Shown in pieces: positions 22,146 to 33,495 of a stretch of 64,000 nucleotides of DNA. The DNA is taken from NCBI GenBank assembly GCA_030765055.1, contig CM060955.1:154026006-154090005 (forward strand), written 5' to 3'. Numbering within the stretch: the first letter of the stretch is position 1; every line of letters starts with the position of its first letter. The translations under genes were made by a program, and so were the position numbers. Under the pieces are notes generated by a model. The model searched no databases. It was not told where the DNA came from and saw nothing but the letters and a program-made list of their open reading frames with translations. This DNA is from Mantis religiosa (lineage: Eukaryota > Arthropoda > Insecta > Mantodea > Mantidae).

Positions 22146-23720
22146 ATATTACTTCTAAGCACTGCAATTATGTAGGTACTCCGAAATGCTTTTATTTGTC
22201 CTTAATTCAATAGCACATTTTATTGCATATTTTTAATATTTTACAACATAAATGCATGCTTATTTTCGACGCCTTTATTATATAAAATGCAATATCTAAT
22301 TAAAAATTAAACCCTCCAACTAATTTTTAGAAAAATTGTACAACATAATACAAGATGAAAGTATAACGCACAATGAACGAATCCCAAATATAAAGTATTT
22401 GATAAAGTCCTAGTTTTCGATTAAAGAAAAATTTACAGATATCAGAACTAAAATTATTTGTTTTGAACATTCAAGTGCTTCTACAAATAAATAAAGAAGA
22501 GAGGTACAGCTTGAGCAGTTCAAATGCCAGGCGTGTTTCCTGGGTAGCAGTGACTGCAGCGACACAGAGTGAAAGAGCCGTGTAACACATAGTACGCGTA
22601 GGATTTGTTAGATGTCGCGCAAGTTGTAATTTCTATGTATACATAAATAAGTCTTAGCTATTAAGAAATGTTTACAAAATAATAGGACGATTATGCTCTG
22701 TTTTGGTTAAGAGCATATAACAAATTTGAATTATAGTAAGTTGTGCCTATAAAACATATAAAAATGAATATAGATCCACAAGAGTTATTGTATTTTCGAA
22801 CATAAGTCTCCAAAAACCTGTATATGGCCCATAATTTGAACTGTTTTTCCATGTTTAATTCAGCATTACCTTCTTTAAGTTATTTTTATAGATCTATCGC
22901 GTAATGTGCTACATAGTTAAGAAGTAATCATTTTCTTTGAAGTAATCTTAATCTTTCGAACTAAGATGCTCAACTGAGTGGGGATGTTGTATACTTTTAC
23001 GATGCTCTTTGACATTGTGTGAGGATATTATATTTGGCACTAGACATTCCTAACATCAGAGACATCCTGATTTTTATTTAGATTTATAATTCCAAACGTC
23101 TTCGATCGCGTACACATTACTGAACATTCACATCAATTATCGGAAATTCCTGTTGATTAACATATTTGTAACATTTCGTTAAATCAGCACTATAGCAATA
23201 ATACGTCTAGACTGTATTATACTTTATTTTTCTCAGCTTTGTTTGGAAATTTGTTTGTGCTTTATAGTAAGCCACTGAAAACCTCTTTAGTTTGGTTGCT
23301 ATTTCGGATATTGAGCTTGGTGTTCAAATTCTATAACATCTGATACTCTCCAGGATCTTCGTAGTTTTACAAACTGAGTGGTTCTAATGCAAGAAAATTG
23401 TCGACATATCCTTGATTAAGTTTCTCTTTAAATAACAAATTCTGCATACCGAATGTCTGAATTCTGTCACAACATGTTTCTACCCTGAAAAAATAATTTT
23501 AGTAGTTAATATATTCATAGAAGGAATTTAGTTAACAGTCCGATTGTCGTAAATAGCAACTAGGCAAGTATTATATATTTTTATAACTATTATTTTATAC
23601 TTTGGCAAAATGGGATCCTTTAATTACCTCTTGATCTTCTGAGGTAAGAAATAATTGCAGAGATTGGAGACATACTAACCTTGGTGTAGGATAATGTTAG
23701 TTAAGTAATGACGTCAATGC
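22146..23720 (+). repeat. Long-period array, copy 10
   Basis: Type-B core at about 22505-22635. It follows the same order as copy 9: AT-rich spacer, core, 'atcctgatttttatttagat', 'ctctccaggatcttcgtag', and 'aagtaatgacgtcaatgcaa' near 23710. No gene. Confidence 0.7.
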
Positions 23721-24282
23721 AATAACTTCTTATATCAAGTATCCTAATGGAAGAAAGTTTGAATTATAATATATTATATAATTACAAGGATCCTACTATG
23801 CTTACATTAACAATGGTAACGCAAATAAAATCTACCCAAAAAAGTACGGGAAAATGTTATATGAGAACAAACGTAAGATAAAATCTATTATAACCTTCGG
23901 TAGAAAAAACATAAGTACAGCCGTAAACCAAAACAGGAGCAGCTGATAATATAATCCTAACTTAGAGATCTTCATTGAGTCATATTTTGTATCATATGTA
24001 ACTTGGAAATTATCTCAAACTCTTACGACAAATATGAATGTTTGCCTAACCAAGATCTCTGTATACATTCAGCACAACTTATCACCACTCGAACAGATAT
24101 CTCATATACTATGAATAACCAAATATGTGAAAGAATGCATTATTTATTGTGTATACTCCAAAATTGTACAACCTTTGGCTACATTTATTTGTCTTTACTA
24201 TGTTGCTACCTTGGCTTACAAGACAACCTCGTCCTCTGCTCTCCCAGGTAGCTCTTAACCTCCATGCCTCCTTGTTACTTAA
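23721..24282 (-). mobile_element. Probable LINE 3' untranslated region
   Basis: No convincing coding sequence on either strand. It lies directly 3' (minus strand) of the LINE C-terminus at 24283, so at least the part from about 24000 is likely its untranslated region. 'ataaatgtagccaaaggttg' occurs on the minus strand there. The left edge is undefined. Confidence 0.35.
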
Positions 24283-24830
24283 TTAGCCCCTTTCCTCCCG
24301 CAACTTCTTTCTTATATTCTTGCCCATTTTTTTACATTCTCTAAGAACTCGCCAATACTTCTTATCTTCTTTTTCTCCATTCCTGGTAACACTTGTATGA
24401 CCAGTATCCTCTTCTCTATTCTCTCCCATTTTTTCTCCAGAAACTTGTTTCTCCATATTGCAAGATCCTCGCATTCTGTTACATAGTGTTCTATACTCTC
24501 TTTTCCCCCACACAATTCACAAATTCTCTTTTCCCTACCTCTTATCCCTCTTAGGAATATTGTTCCTGTTCTAATCCAAGCTAGCCCTTCTCCCTTGTCT
24601 ATTGCAGTAGGCTACGTATGCCTCACGTTTCCAATTTCTTGTTATTTGTTTGTAAAATTGTAATTGTTTCATATTTTCTAAACTTCCGCATATTTCCTTC
24701 TTTCTATATCTTGTATTCTGCACTTTACCAATTTACCCACATCGCTTGTATTCCTTTCCTCTAATCTCCATATATCTCCCACACTGTTTGTGTTCTCTAA
24801 TCTTTTCTGTCATAACAAAATATACGAGAG
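24283..24830 (-). pseudogene. LINE protein C-terminus with zinc knuckle
   Basis: The minus strand encodes the end of a non-LTR retrotransposon ORF2: a CGGKESIEHYVTECEDL zinc-knuckle-like motif around 24450-24510, then a basic tail rich in Lys and Arg (EKKWERIEKRI, ENVKKWARI). It spans two overlapping minus frames, so at least one frameshift is present. The upstream (right-hand) part to about 24815 matches 2409-2660, where the same coding segment is interrupted by a Gypsy insertion. The reverse transcriptase domain is not present. It is the paralogue of 1-85 plus 2409-2660. Confidence 0.65.
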
Positions 24831-25816
24831 TATTGTATTTTTAAGTCTTATAGTGTTCTAAACTAAACGGGACAGTTAGTAAGTAAATATTAGTATGACA
24901 TAAATGTAAATAAAAAGTGAGATTAAGTATTAAATTAACTACTAATTAAATACTAAAAGATTAACTATCAAAGTAATCTATGAAAACTTCAAAATGAATC
25001 TATTAGCAAAGAAGGCAAGAAATGAGAAAAAGTTGGTGAATATTTTACATATGTGAGTCAAGAAAGCGATAAGAAGATAAGAAAATATTTGCAAGACATT
25101 TCTAGATGAAATTAACTCCTACTACTGAACAATGCGATTATCCATATTGTAGTTGAGGAGAGATGTTTAATTGTTTCTTGTATTAATAGGAAAGAAAAAG
25201 ATTAAATTACCACAGTAATTAATTATTATACAAAGAATATTTACATGTCGTTATTAAAAATACAAATATTGTAAGCTACAACCTTAAACCAATTTTTAGA
25301 AATATTACACAACATATTAAAACCCTAAGATAAGCCGAAAAATTAAAGAATCCCAAGTATCTTATAGTTTACTAATTATACAAAAGTTATCCAAAATAAA
25401 GAGCACTACTGAGATTACTGTCAAACTGTACATTTGTCATAATATGTCTCACACATACCGTATACTAATCAAATTTGTTACACCAAATTTTTATAAAATC
25501 AAACATTTATAAAAATGTCCCATGTAGATGGTGCGTGCAGTGGGGCATTTTCTTACTTAAAAGGTTTAAATAGTTTAAGCATTTAAAAATATTTTAATAA
25601 TTTTAATTATTTTCAATTAAGGGTTATTGTGCTATTTCCGTATTTTCTTCAAAATCATCCTTTGTGATTCTTGAAGAACACTGAACATTTGTATTACTTT
25701 GGTATTTACCTGACATTTCAGTTTTAAATTTTGATAAAGGCTATCGTTTACATTCAGGTGATCCCGGAATATAAATCTGTAGTGCCATTTTTACATTTAA
25801 TTTTGGGTAGAATGCA
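24831..25816. repeat. AT-rich duplicated block, no gene
   Basis: Paralogue of 2661-3700 ('aagtaatctatgaaaact', 'gggttattgtgctatttcc'). It ends where the Jockey-like LINE begins. Confidence 0.7.
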
Positions 25817-27619
25817 TTTTTTTTTTTTTTTTTTTTTTTTTTTACCGTGGACGGGAGAAACCCAGTTACAGGTGACGGCCCACGTGCGATGGCCGACAGT
25901 GTGAGGGTCCCTGTGCCCTGAGGGGGCCAGGCATACTCACTAAAAAAACCCTCCACGTGTTAGTTACGTGAATCTTATATTATTTTGCGTGCTTTTATTA
26001 ACATGCTTAGTCGGGTCCCGCATAGCACCCCGGTTAGTATGTGGTATCCACTAAGCTGACAAGCGATGCATGCGAGCGCGTCTATGTTGCTTCTTGGTGG
26101 TGACCATGAAACCTGGGCACCACCAAGTGTAATTCATGCTTTAGTTTAATTATATACCTGTGGCTCAGGTCAGGTAGGCCTGTTGGTCAGTGTTACGTGT
26201 AACTTATCTATTATTTATGTGTGCTTTGTAAGCCTATGTGTATTATAATAATAAAGCTCAGGCCTTGGTGACCTGATAGTCAGGGATTGGTGTTGGTATG
26301 GTTATTAGTTCTACTTATGGCCCCAGTTTCCTGGGTTTGTCAATGGTTTGTACGTGGCATGCAATTCGAGCTATGTGTTCGGTCGTCCTTAGTTCCGGCG
26401 TGGCCGTCCGTTATTTCCTTAGTCCATGCGTTGTGTCGTCGGTGTGTCCTACTCCATCTGCAGTCGCCCGCTGTCTCTGCGCCTGTAGGACACTGGTGGG
26501 AGGCCCTCTAACTACCGGACCGCCTTGACTATTGTCAAGGGCTTGGAGGGCTCTGTGCGGGCAGCGTTCTGAAAAGAGTCAGTAAGATAAAGATTAATGA
26601 AGGGAAAGTAGGGGTGTCATCCTAACTGTCTGTGTCAGTTGTCCCTTATTAGGTTGTTCAGGAAGTTCTGAACGTCGTCTTCGTCGTCATGTGATAATGG
26701 TCGCGCGTGTATATTTATTTCTGTAGTGTAGTTTCCGAGTCGTGAGATTAGAGGATTGTAGTGTATTTCAAGGTTTTTATAGGTGTCATATGCCAGTTTC
26801 TTAATGAATTCTTCTACTGTGTGCATCTTTAGCTCGCTGTGTAGTAGGTCGGCTGGTGCTGTGTGAGGTACTTTTGCTATCATTCGTAGTATTTTGTTTT
26901 TAAATTTTTGTAATCTTAGTATATATGTTTTGGCAGCATACCCCCAGACCGGCGTTGCATATGTGAATGTGGGCCTTATAAGAGTTTTGTATAGCGTGAG
27001 CTCTAAGTTTATGTTTATATGGGAGCTCATGTTTATGAGGGGGTAGAGCTTGCCCAATTGGGCGTTGGCTTTACCCCTGATTTGGTGGACGTGCTTTTTC
27101 TACGTCAGCCCTTGGTCCATTTCGAGTCCTAGCCAGGTGAATGTGTCCGTCCACTCTATATTTTCTCCGAATTTAGAGAGTGGGGGGAGCTGGTGTTTCC
27201 CCAATCTGTGCTTAAACTTTTTGGTGAAAATTATGGCTTGCGATTTTCTTGGGTTTACTTTAATACGCCATTTTGTGAGCCATTCTTCTAGATTATTCAG
27301 GGCGTTTTGTAGTCTCCGGTAGATGAAGTCCAGTTTGGCTGATTGAGTCACAATTGCTGTATCATCTGCGTAGATATACAAATCTGTGTAATTGGTTTTC
27401 GGTATGTCGTTCATAGTGATGTTAAAGATAATCGGCCCTAGGATACTTCCCTGAGGGACTCCCGCTTTGATCTGGCGGGGGGTCGATAATTGGTTGTTAA
27501 CTTTCGATTGGAATTTGCGGTCGTGTAGGTAGTTCGCGATGAGCTTTATTAATATGTCGTGTATGTTCAATGTTTTAAGTTTTTTGAGCAGTCCTGCGTG
27601 CCACAACCTGTCGAGTTTG
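25817..27619 (-). mobile_element. Jockey-like non-LTR retrotransposon, 5'-truncated
   Basis: A minus-strand insertion ending in a 27-base poly(A), seen as poly(T) at 25817-25843. It has a 3' untranslated region of about 790 bp and the second half of reverse transcriptase. The left flank stops at 'gggtagaatgca' and the right flank resumes at 'tagctgtgactacagcga'. In every other array copy about 150 bp lie between these two points, so the insertion replaced target DNA instead of duplicating it. Local base composition is more GC-rich than its flanks. Confidence 0.88.
26635..27619 (-). pseudogene. Jockey-clade reverse transcriptase, C-terminal half
   Basis: On the minus strand the frame from about 27618 to 26635 carries LWHAGLLKKLK, the box IKAGVPQGSILGPIIF, the active site LYIYADDTAIV, and the FTWLGLEMDQGL thumb region. 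It continues with LYKTLIRPTFTYATPVWG and a C-terminal helical domain, ending at a stop before 26635. One in-frame TAG at 27100-27102 stands where a Trp codon is likely; I see no frameshift. It lacks the endonuclease and the RT fingers because of 5' truncation. The motif set matches Jockey-type elements, which end in poly(A), as this one does. Confidence 0.88.
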
Positions 27620-28217
27620 CTTGACTAGCTGTGACTACAGCGACACACAGTGGAAGACCCATGAAAAGCGAAGTACACACAGGATGTTATAGATGTCACG
27701 TAAGTTGTAATTGCTATGTTTATACTAATATTTCTTTGGTATTAAGTATCTTATACAGAACATTAGAACTGCAGCTGTTATTTGGATTTATATTATGTAG
27801 CAAATGTGAACAATAGTAAATTGCCGCTATACGATAAACAGTAAACATATACACCAACAAGAAAAATTGTGTTTTAGCACAAAAGTCTGCAAAATTCTGT
27901 ATAACTACCATAATTTTGAGTTCTTTTCCTGTATTTTCCATTTGAATGTTTATGACGTTCTCTAATTTATTTTTGAGTAAAACTAGCGTTCTATAAATAT
28001 AGCACAGATACCTCTGATGAATACATTACACAAATCTGGTATTTAGACGCAGAAGAGCTCTATACATCTACGACGATCTTTCACATAGTTCTATCGTTTA
28101 CAAATAATACAATCTATTTGGCAGTAGACATCCGTACCAAGAGAGGCATTCTGGTTTTGTGTTTACTTTATTGCAGAAGCGCTGAAAATGCCATTTAATT
28201 TCAAGTTTAGATGTCAT

Positions 28218-28373
28218 AAAAGAATCTCAAATAACAGATACTTAAAGAAAACCTAGTCTTCATTTAAATAAAAGAATCTCAAATAACAGATACTTAAAGA
28301 AAACCTAGTCTTCATTTAAATAAAAGAATCTCAAATAACAGATACTTAAAGAAAACCTAGTCTTCATTTAAAC
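28218..28373 (+). repeat. Three tandem copies of a 52-bp unit
   Basis: Units at 28218-28269, 28270-28321 and 28322-28373 begin 'aaaagaatctcaaataacag'. They are identical apart from the final base of the third. Paralogous sites at 4345, 17565 and 41508 hold a single unit, so this is a recent local expansion. Confidence 0.95.
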
Positions 28374-28740
28374 AAACTTTATAGACATCTGACGCTTAAA
28401 TAAGATGCTTACCTTCAACAGCGTCTATAAAGAACTAAAGAAGAAGAATCGAGGTAGACCTTGAGCTATAGTCAAATACTTTAATGCTGGTCGCTACCTG
28501 TAACCTGGATATGTTGTTTACCTTGTGTGGCCTAGACATGAAATATCATGATAACCTCTAATTTAATATAGATATTGATAGATTCAAACAAATTACAAGG
28601 AATACCAACGAATTGGTTCACACCACGAAAATAAAAATATATTTGACAAACTGTTTATTATAACAAGATCTACATTTTCTCTTATCTGTTACACTTTATT
28701 GGTTATATAAGTGACAGAAAGAAGAAGGGGTAATTCAGTG

Positions 28741-28905
28741 GTCTACCGGGAAACATACGAGTCACCTGAAATTTAATATCCGATCGGCATGTTGGCCATA
28801 GTAGCTCAGTGGCTAAGGTCAACCGCACGGAGAGCGGCAGATCTGTGTTTCAAATCCCGGCTATAGCACTGAATTTTTTCCGTCTGGCCCTACTCATTCA
28901 AGGGT
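28741..28905 (+). repeat. tRNA-derived SINE (family B)
   Basis: Same position in the unit as the copies at 4.7, 18.0 and 42.0 kb. A-box region 'ggccatagtagctcagtgg' and a slightly decayed B box 'ctgtgtttcaaatcccgg'. Confidence 0.72.
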
Positions 28906-31089
28906 GCAGCTTTGTTGTATAGAAAACACAATATAGATCGGCAAGAAATGTGTTTTTTGAAAACAGAAGTCCGCGAAAACTTTTATAAGATCCAGGAATT
29001 CAACGTTTGATGTATGTCGGTCCAAATCTGGTTCTTCAGCTCAAATCATTTCTGAATTACTATAGCTACCACCTCGTCACCCTACAAATTAATTTAGTAT
29101 TCTATTTTATAATATTCGTATTTTAATAGATACACGTAAAATTTCTTTGTGTAATAATTACTAACTGTAGTAAGTACTCGGTATCTTTCTTTTTAATATA
29201 AGGATCAATTAACACATGTCTCTAAAACTACAATATGGATCAGCCCTTTGTATAGAAGTAAGGGAGTTAATGAGACCATAAAATTTTCTTATCGATCTTT
29301 CTCTCTCTTCTTACATTTTTCTAGATACACACATATCTTGAAGATCCACCAATTTACTATCATTAGTGCAAGTATTAAGCTAAGTCCAAAATTTTATGCT
29401 CTCTTATTTATGTCCTGCGACAGGAAGTCATATCTGACGATGACGCGAGTGAAATAACGCTTAAATAAACCGAGAAAATGTGAATCTAAAGTCTTTGAGA
29501 AGAGAAATTAAAATGTTTCTCGGCAAACTTCAAATATCCATTCTCTTGGCAATTCATTAATTCTTGGTTCAGTCCACTTAGGTTGAGATTGCTTTGACTT
29601 GATAGCCACGACCTATACCTATATGAATCTGCTACTACACATTCAACATATTGGAAGAAGTTTCTAATTAAGGGATATTGTCTTATTGCGAATTCTTTTT
29701 AGCTCCAGGTGATATCTAAATATATATTTACACTGCAAGCTTGACATTTAATTTTTGAGTTAAATGCAATTTCTCCTCTAGCTACTATGTACTAAAAGGA
29801 ACGAACCACGAACAAAACCGGTACAAACCTGCATTTTAAGTGCTCCACGTGTTTCCTGAGTAGCTCTGACTACAGCGACACACGGTGGAAGACCCGCGCA
29901 ACGCAAAGTACACGAAGGACGCTATAGATGGCGCGGTGGTTGTAATTGCTATGTGTATACCGATATATCTTAGTTGTTAAGAATATTTTACAACACATTA
30001 GGACATCGACCTTCCTTTCCAAGTTTGAATCATATTCTCAATGTAACCTATGGTAAGCTGTATCTATATTATACACATAAACTAATATAGACCGAAAGGA
30101 GGTATTGAATTTTGGAACAAGAGTCCCCTAAATCTCTATAAATAGTAGATTCAACCCTTGAGTTCCGTTGATAATTCTTATCGTATTCTGCATGATTATT
30201 TTTAATAACTGCAACACGCTATAAATGTGGCGTCAATAGTTCAATAACTTTGGTCTTTCTAAATAAGATGCTCAACTGGGTACAAAAGAACTGTGTACGA
30301 TATGATGTTTGACAGTAGAATTCGCACCAGCATAAACATCTTGCTTCGTCCTTTACTGTCCACATTCCTACGTAGTAGTTTTAGTAAATTCCTGTTGATT
30401 ATCATCTTTTTAACTCTGAATTAAATCAGTACTGTGGCGGCAACAACTGTCTTCTAAGATTATGTTGTGCTTAGGTATTTACATCCCTGTTTAGTAATTT
30501 TATTGCACTTTTTCATAAGCACTAAAATGCGGTTCAGTTGCCACAAAAGATTCCCAAATTAAAATACTGCAAGAAAACGTAGTGTTTATTTCAATAAACC
30601 TTAGAGACACAGATTCCAAATTAAGGTACTTTACACATTAAGAGCGTCTCTAAACAACTAAAGAAGAAGAAAGAGGGGTAGACCTTGAGTTGAAGTGAAA
30701 TACCCCAAAGCTGTTCGCTATCTGATAATCCGGTAATTCAGCTTTCCTTGCATGGCCTGTAGATAAAAAAATTCATGACAACCTCTAATTTGATATAAGT
30801 AATGATAAATTCAGACAAATAAGGAACAATACCGAATTGATTCACTCCAAGAAATAAAATGTGTTTGACGTAAATTCTGAGTCTTAACGAGATGTACATT
30901 TTTTATTATCTCTTACAGTTTACCAGTTATACAAAAAACATACAGGATAAAGAGAACTTCAATGACTTGTACATTTTTCATAAAATATCTCACACATACA
31001 ATATGATAATCAAAATTGCGGCAGCAACATTTTATAATTTCAAACATTTTTAACAATTTTATATATAAAGTTTGTTTTGGGGTATTATC

Positions 31090-32433
31090 TTAGAACATTC
31101 TGAAATTTTACATTTCGTTGTATGCTATTCCCTATATCGCTAGCAAAAGTTAAAGACATATGAAGACTGACCAATGCTCAAGCGCAGCGCTGTTGCCAAG
31201 CGTGGTTCCTGTACCGACAGAGGTTCTGTCCATAGCACGTTTTACACGCCAGTAAAAGTTCTGCCCATTCTTCCAGTAATTAAACAGGACATTGAATATT
31301 TCTAAGACATTAAGATCTTACCGTGACACACGTCACAACAGTGGAACGCCAAGCACGGTTTCCAATCCAGTAACTCGCTTTCTGACTTCATGGATCTTTC
31401 TCGGAGATTGATATACAGGTACGCTCCTTTTTTCTAAGGATGAAGCTGCCTCACTACAAATTCGTGACACTGTATGTGCACTACCAATTACGATTTTGAT
31501 CTCATTAGGATCTCATCTCATCTCATATAGTACGTAGGTCAGCATGCTGGCCCCATTTTTCCTATGCCCCAAGTGTGTGCATCCCCGGGAGGAAGGATGA
31601 TGCTAAGGAGACAGACGGCGGCTGACCCAAGGAGCCATGACAGTACAGTGGGCAGGGTACCTACAGTTTACTTGGATAGAGACTTCTCTCGACAGGCCAG
31701 GACAAGGAACACGTTCTCCTACAACCGGATGGCAACGAGCCCAGAAGCCAAGACCTAAAAGTACCAGGCAGGTGGTCAGAGCAACAAAAGTTCCTGGCAG
31801 GCGGTCCCGAAATGGCGCAGCAGAGTAGCAGTGACTGGCACCCGACCTACCGGAGGAGGAAGTGGTTTTCCTCAGACCATACTCTGGCGAACGCATGTTG
31901 TAGCCTCCCGTAGGGCAGGGATCCGTCCCATTCAGCTGCCATGGTGCGGACGCTGCTGACCACTAGCCCTCATGGTGCCTCTAATGTTACTAGACAAACC
32001 TAGGGCCGAATATTCGAGCCCCTCCCTGATTGGAAGTTGTTCGGATAGGGTTGGGCTCGAGGGGCAGTGGTTCCCGATACCCGTGGGAGATCGGGTACGT
32101 CTCAGGACGCGTACTAGCCAGCATAGCTAGTATAAGGTCTGCTAGAACACCAGGCGACGCTACCGAGGTCGTATTGGTAGCCTTCACATTTTCAATTTGG
32201 CACGCGTAAGTGGCGTATCCACTTCCATTCCCTCATGAGTCCACAGAACCAAATGGAGCGGTCTTGGTAGTATCTAGGTCTTGGCCTATGGAAAGCCTCA
32301 AGGAAGCGCCTCGCGCTTCTTCGGGACAGCTCGGTACCTCCCTGGTCGTCAGAGCGAGGGGGGGCTTAGTTTTCACTCTGTGTGGATTTCCCTTGTATAT
32401 ACCCACGAGTTTATATTTATGTTGCAAACGGAT
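31090..32433. repeat. Duplicated, partly GC-rich unclassified repeat
   Basis: 31090-31530 is AT-balanced and matches 43880-44280. 31540-32430 is GC-rich, unlike the neighbouring array, and matches 44275-44965, which lacks about 150 bp of it. Both copies end with 'actctgtgtgg', 'cccttgtatatacccacgag'. Several short frames overlap on both strands, but none is kept intact between the copies, so I do not call a protein. It may be the 3' part of a retroelement. Confidence 0.6.
32303..32319. other. Short hairpin near the end of the GC-rich repeat
   Basis: GAAGCGC-CTC-GCGCTTC, a perfect 7-bp stem with a 3-base loop. In the second copy (44864-44880) the stem reads GAGGCGC-TGG-GCGCCCT. One base pair has changed on both sides (A-T to G-C), while the outer pairs are lost. 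Weak evidence of a maintained structure. Confidence 0.4.
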
Positions 32434-32821
32434 TGTTGAGGTGAGGCGGCGCGAGTGTTGAGTCCAAAGAGACGTGCAGTGCAGTGCGAAGATAAAGGTA
32501 GGCCGTACAGGTGAGGAGAAAGAAAAGGATTTCAGGGGAGCTGGACTTTCTTATAGCACGTCTTGATTGTTTGAGAACTTTCCGTGTAGCGAGAAGTCTA
32601 TAAAAAGGGAACAGCTGCACGCCACTGGAAACTGTCGCTAACTGAACGCGTGTCCGAGAACAGATGTAAAAGTGAACTCTTTTGTGGTCGATGACCATGT
32701 AAGTTGTATTGTGTATGAGACGTAGTTCTGTTGATGTACGAAGTTAATTTCTACGAAAATAAACAGCAAATTTTAGTGTATGTAACTTGGAGTTTTAATT
32801 TCACGAACACAGAAAGTCACA
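32434..32821 (+). repeat. Gypsy LTR (388 bp) with adjoining priming site
   Basis: Starts TGTTGAGG and ends AGAAAGTCACA. TATAAAAA lies at 32599-32606 and AATAAA at 32758-32763. The bases after it, 'ttggtgccaggattggga', resemble a Gypsy tRNA-primer site. No gag or pol follows; about 22 bases later comes an inverted piece of the same LTR. The ending 'tttcacgaac' is shared with the element at 86-2408. Confidence 0.8.
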
Positions 32822-32842
32822 ATTGGTGCCAGGATTGGGACT

Positions 32843-32992
32843 AAACAATCAAGACGGCGCTAGAAGAAGGAAGAACTCTCCAGAAATCCGTCTCTTTCCA
32901 CCAAACGTTTCGGCGAGCTTTTATCCCCGCAGTGCACTGTCCGTATCTTTGAACTCGTCCCTTGTGTCGCCTCACCTCAACAATCCTGCCAT
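32843..32992 (-). repeat. Inverted partial copy of the adjacent LTR
   Basis: Reads as the reverse complement of about 32434-32578: 'cgcctcacctcaacaatcc' mirrors the LTR start 'ggattgttgaggtgaggcg', and 'aaacaatcaagacg' mirrors 32560-32575. The arms are about 145-150 bp, diverged, and separated by about 265 bp. An RNA across the region could fold into a long hairpin. Confidence 0.7.
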
Positions 32993-33130
32993 ACATCGTC
33001 AGGACATCCGCTAAAACTTCTACCCTGAAAGAGACCACCAGATGTGAGATGATGTGAAAAATAGAGGAGATGAAATGGAGCGACAGGAAATACGGGGGAT
33101 GTAATTATGCTACACAACATTCGCCTAGCG

Positions 33131-33297
33131 ATCCAGGAAACCTCTAGAGCTTAGAGTTACCCGACATTCGTCTTGAAGGATAAGGGAAACCCTCGGAAAA
33201 AACATTATCCAGGTAACTCAACCTGACCGAGATTCGAACTCGGGACCTCTTGAACGTGAGGCAAACATGCTACCATCTACGCTGCCGAGGCGGGCAA
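33131..33297 (-). repeat. tRNA-derived SINE (family A), best-preserved copy
   Basis: On the minus strand: head 'gcccgcctcggcagcgtag' at about 33295, A box around 33271-33288, intact B box 'cgagttcgaatctcgg' around 33226-33243, then 'gttacctggataatg' and the body to about 33140. Both polymerase III promoter boxes are recognisable. Confidence 0.85.
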
Positions 33298-33304
33298 CAT
33301 CGTT

Positions 33305-33495
33305 GTTGGAAAGATATGAGCCCATGTGATTTCGATCTTTTTGTGAAAATGAAATTATCATTTAGATGAGTTCGCTTTAGAGCCAGACAGACAATTATAC
33401 CAGAAGTAGAGCAGTCTGTTTGATATTAGGACAAGACGCTGTGGATAGCATCCGTCGACTTCCTGATCTGTGGAGTCGACTTTTTCATGTTGGTT
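33305..33495 (+). pseudogene. mariner-like relic, C-terminal part only
   Basis: Matches 21965-22135 and 35610-35800. It encodes the MSPCDFDLF segment, then decays ('gatattaggacaagacgctg', 'ccgtcgacttcctgatctg'). The N-terminal part is replaced by the SINE at 33131-33297, whose head lies directly upstream. Confidence 0.65.

Larger units (their letters stand above)
27620..31089 (+). repeat. Long-period array, copies 11-12
   Basis: Copy 11 (27625-27720) has lost its left half to the LINE insertion; copy 12 is at about 29816-29955. The order of segments equals 3763-5990. After 30060 it matches 19900-20250 and 43140-43840. 30560-31085 repeats the 'agcgtctctaaacaactaaag' to 'ttatctcttacagtttac' segment. 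No gene. Confidence 0.72.

Noticed and set aside
28218..28373. CRISPR-like array
   Set aside because: Direct head-to-tail 52-bp units without spacers in eukaryotic DNA; a plain tandem repeat.
31603..31896. 97-codon minus-strand frame in the GC-rich repeat
   Set aside because: Frames in the second copy (44.3-44.9 kb) are broken at other places. GC-rich sequence lacks stops by chance, and I recognise no domain.
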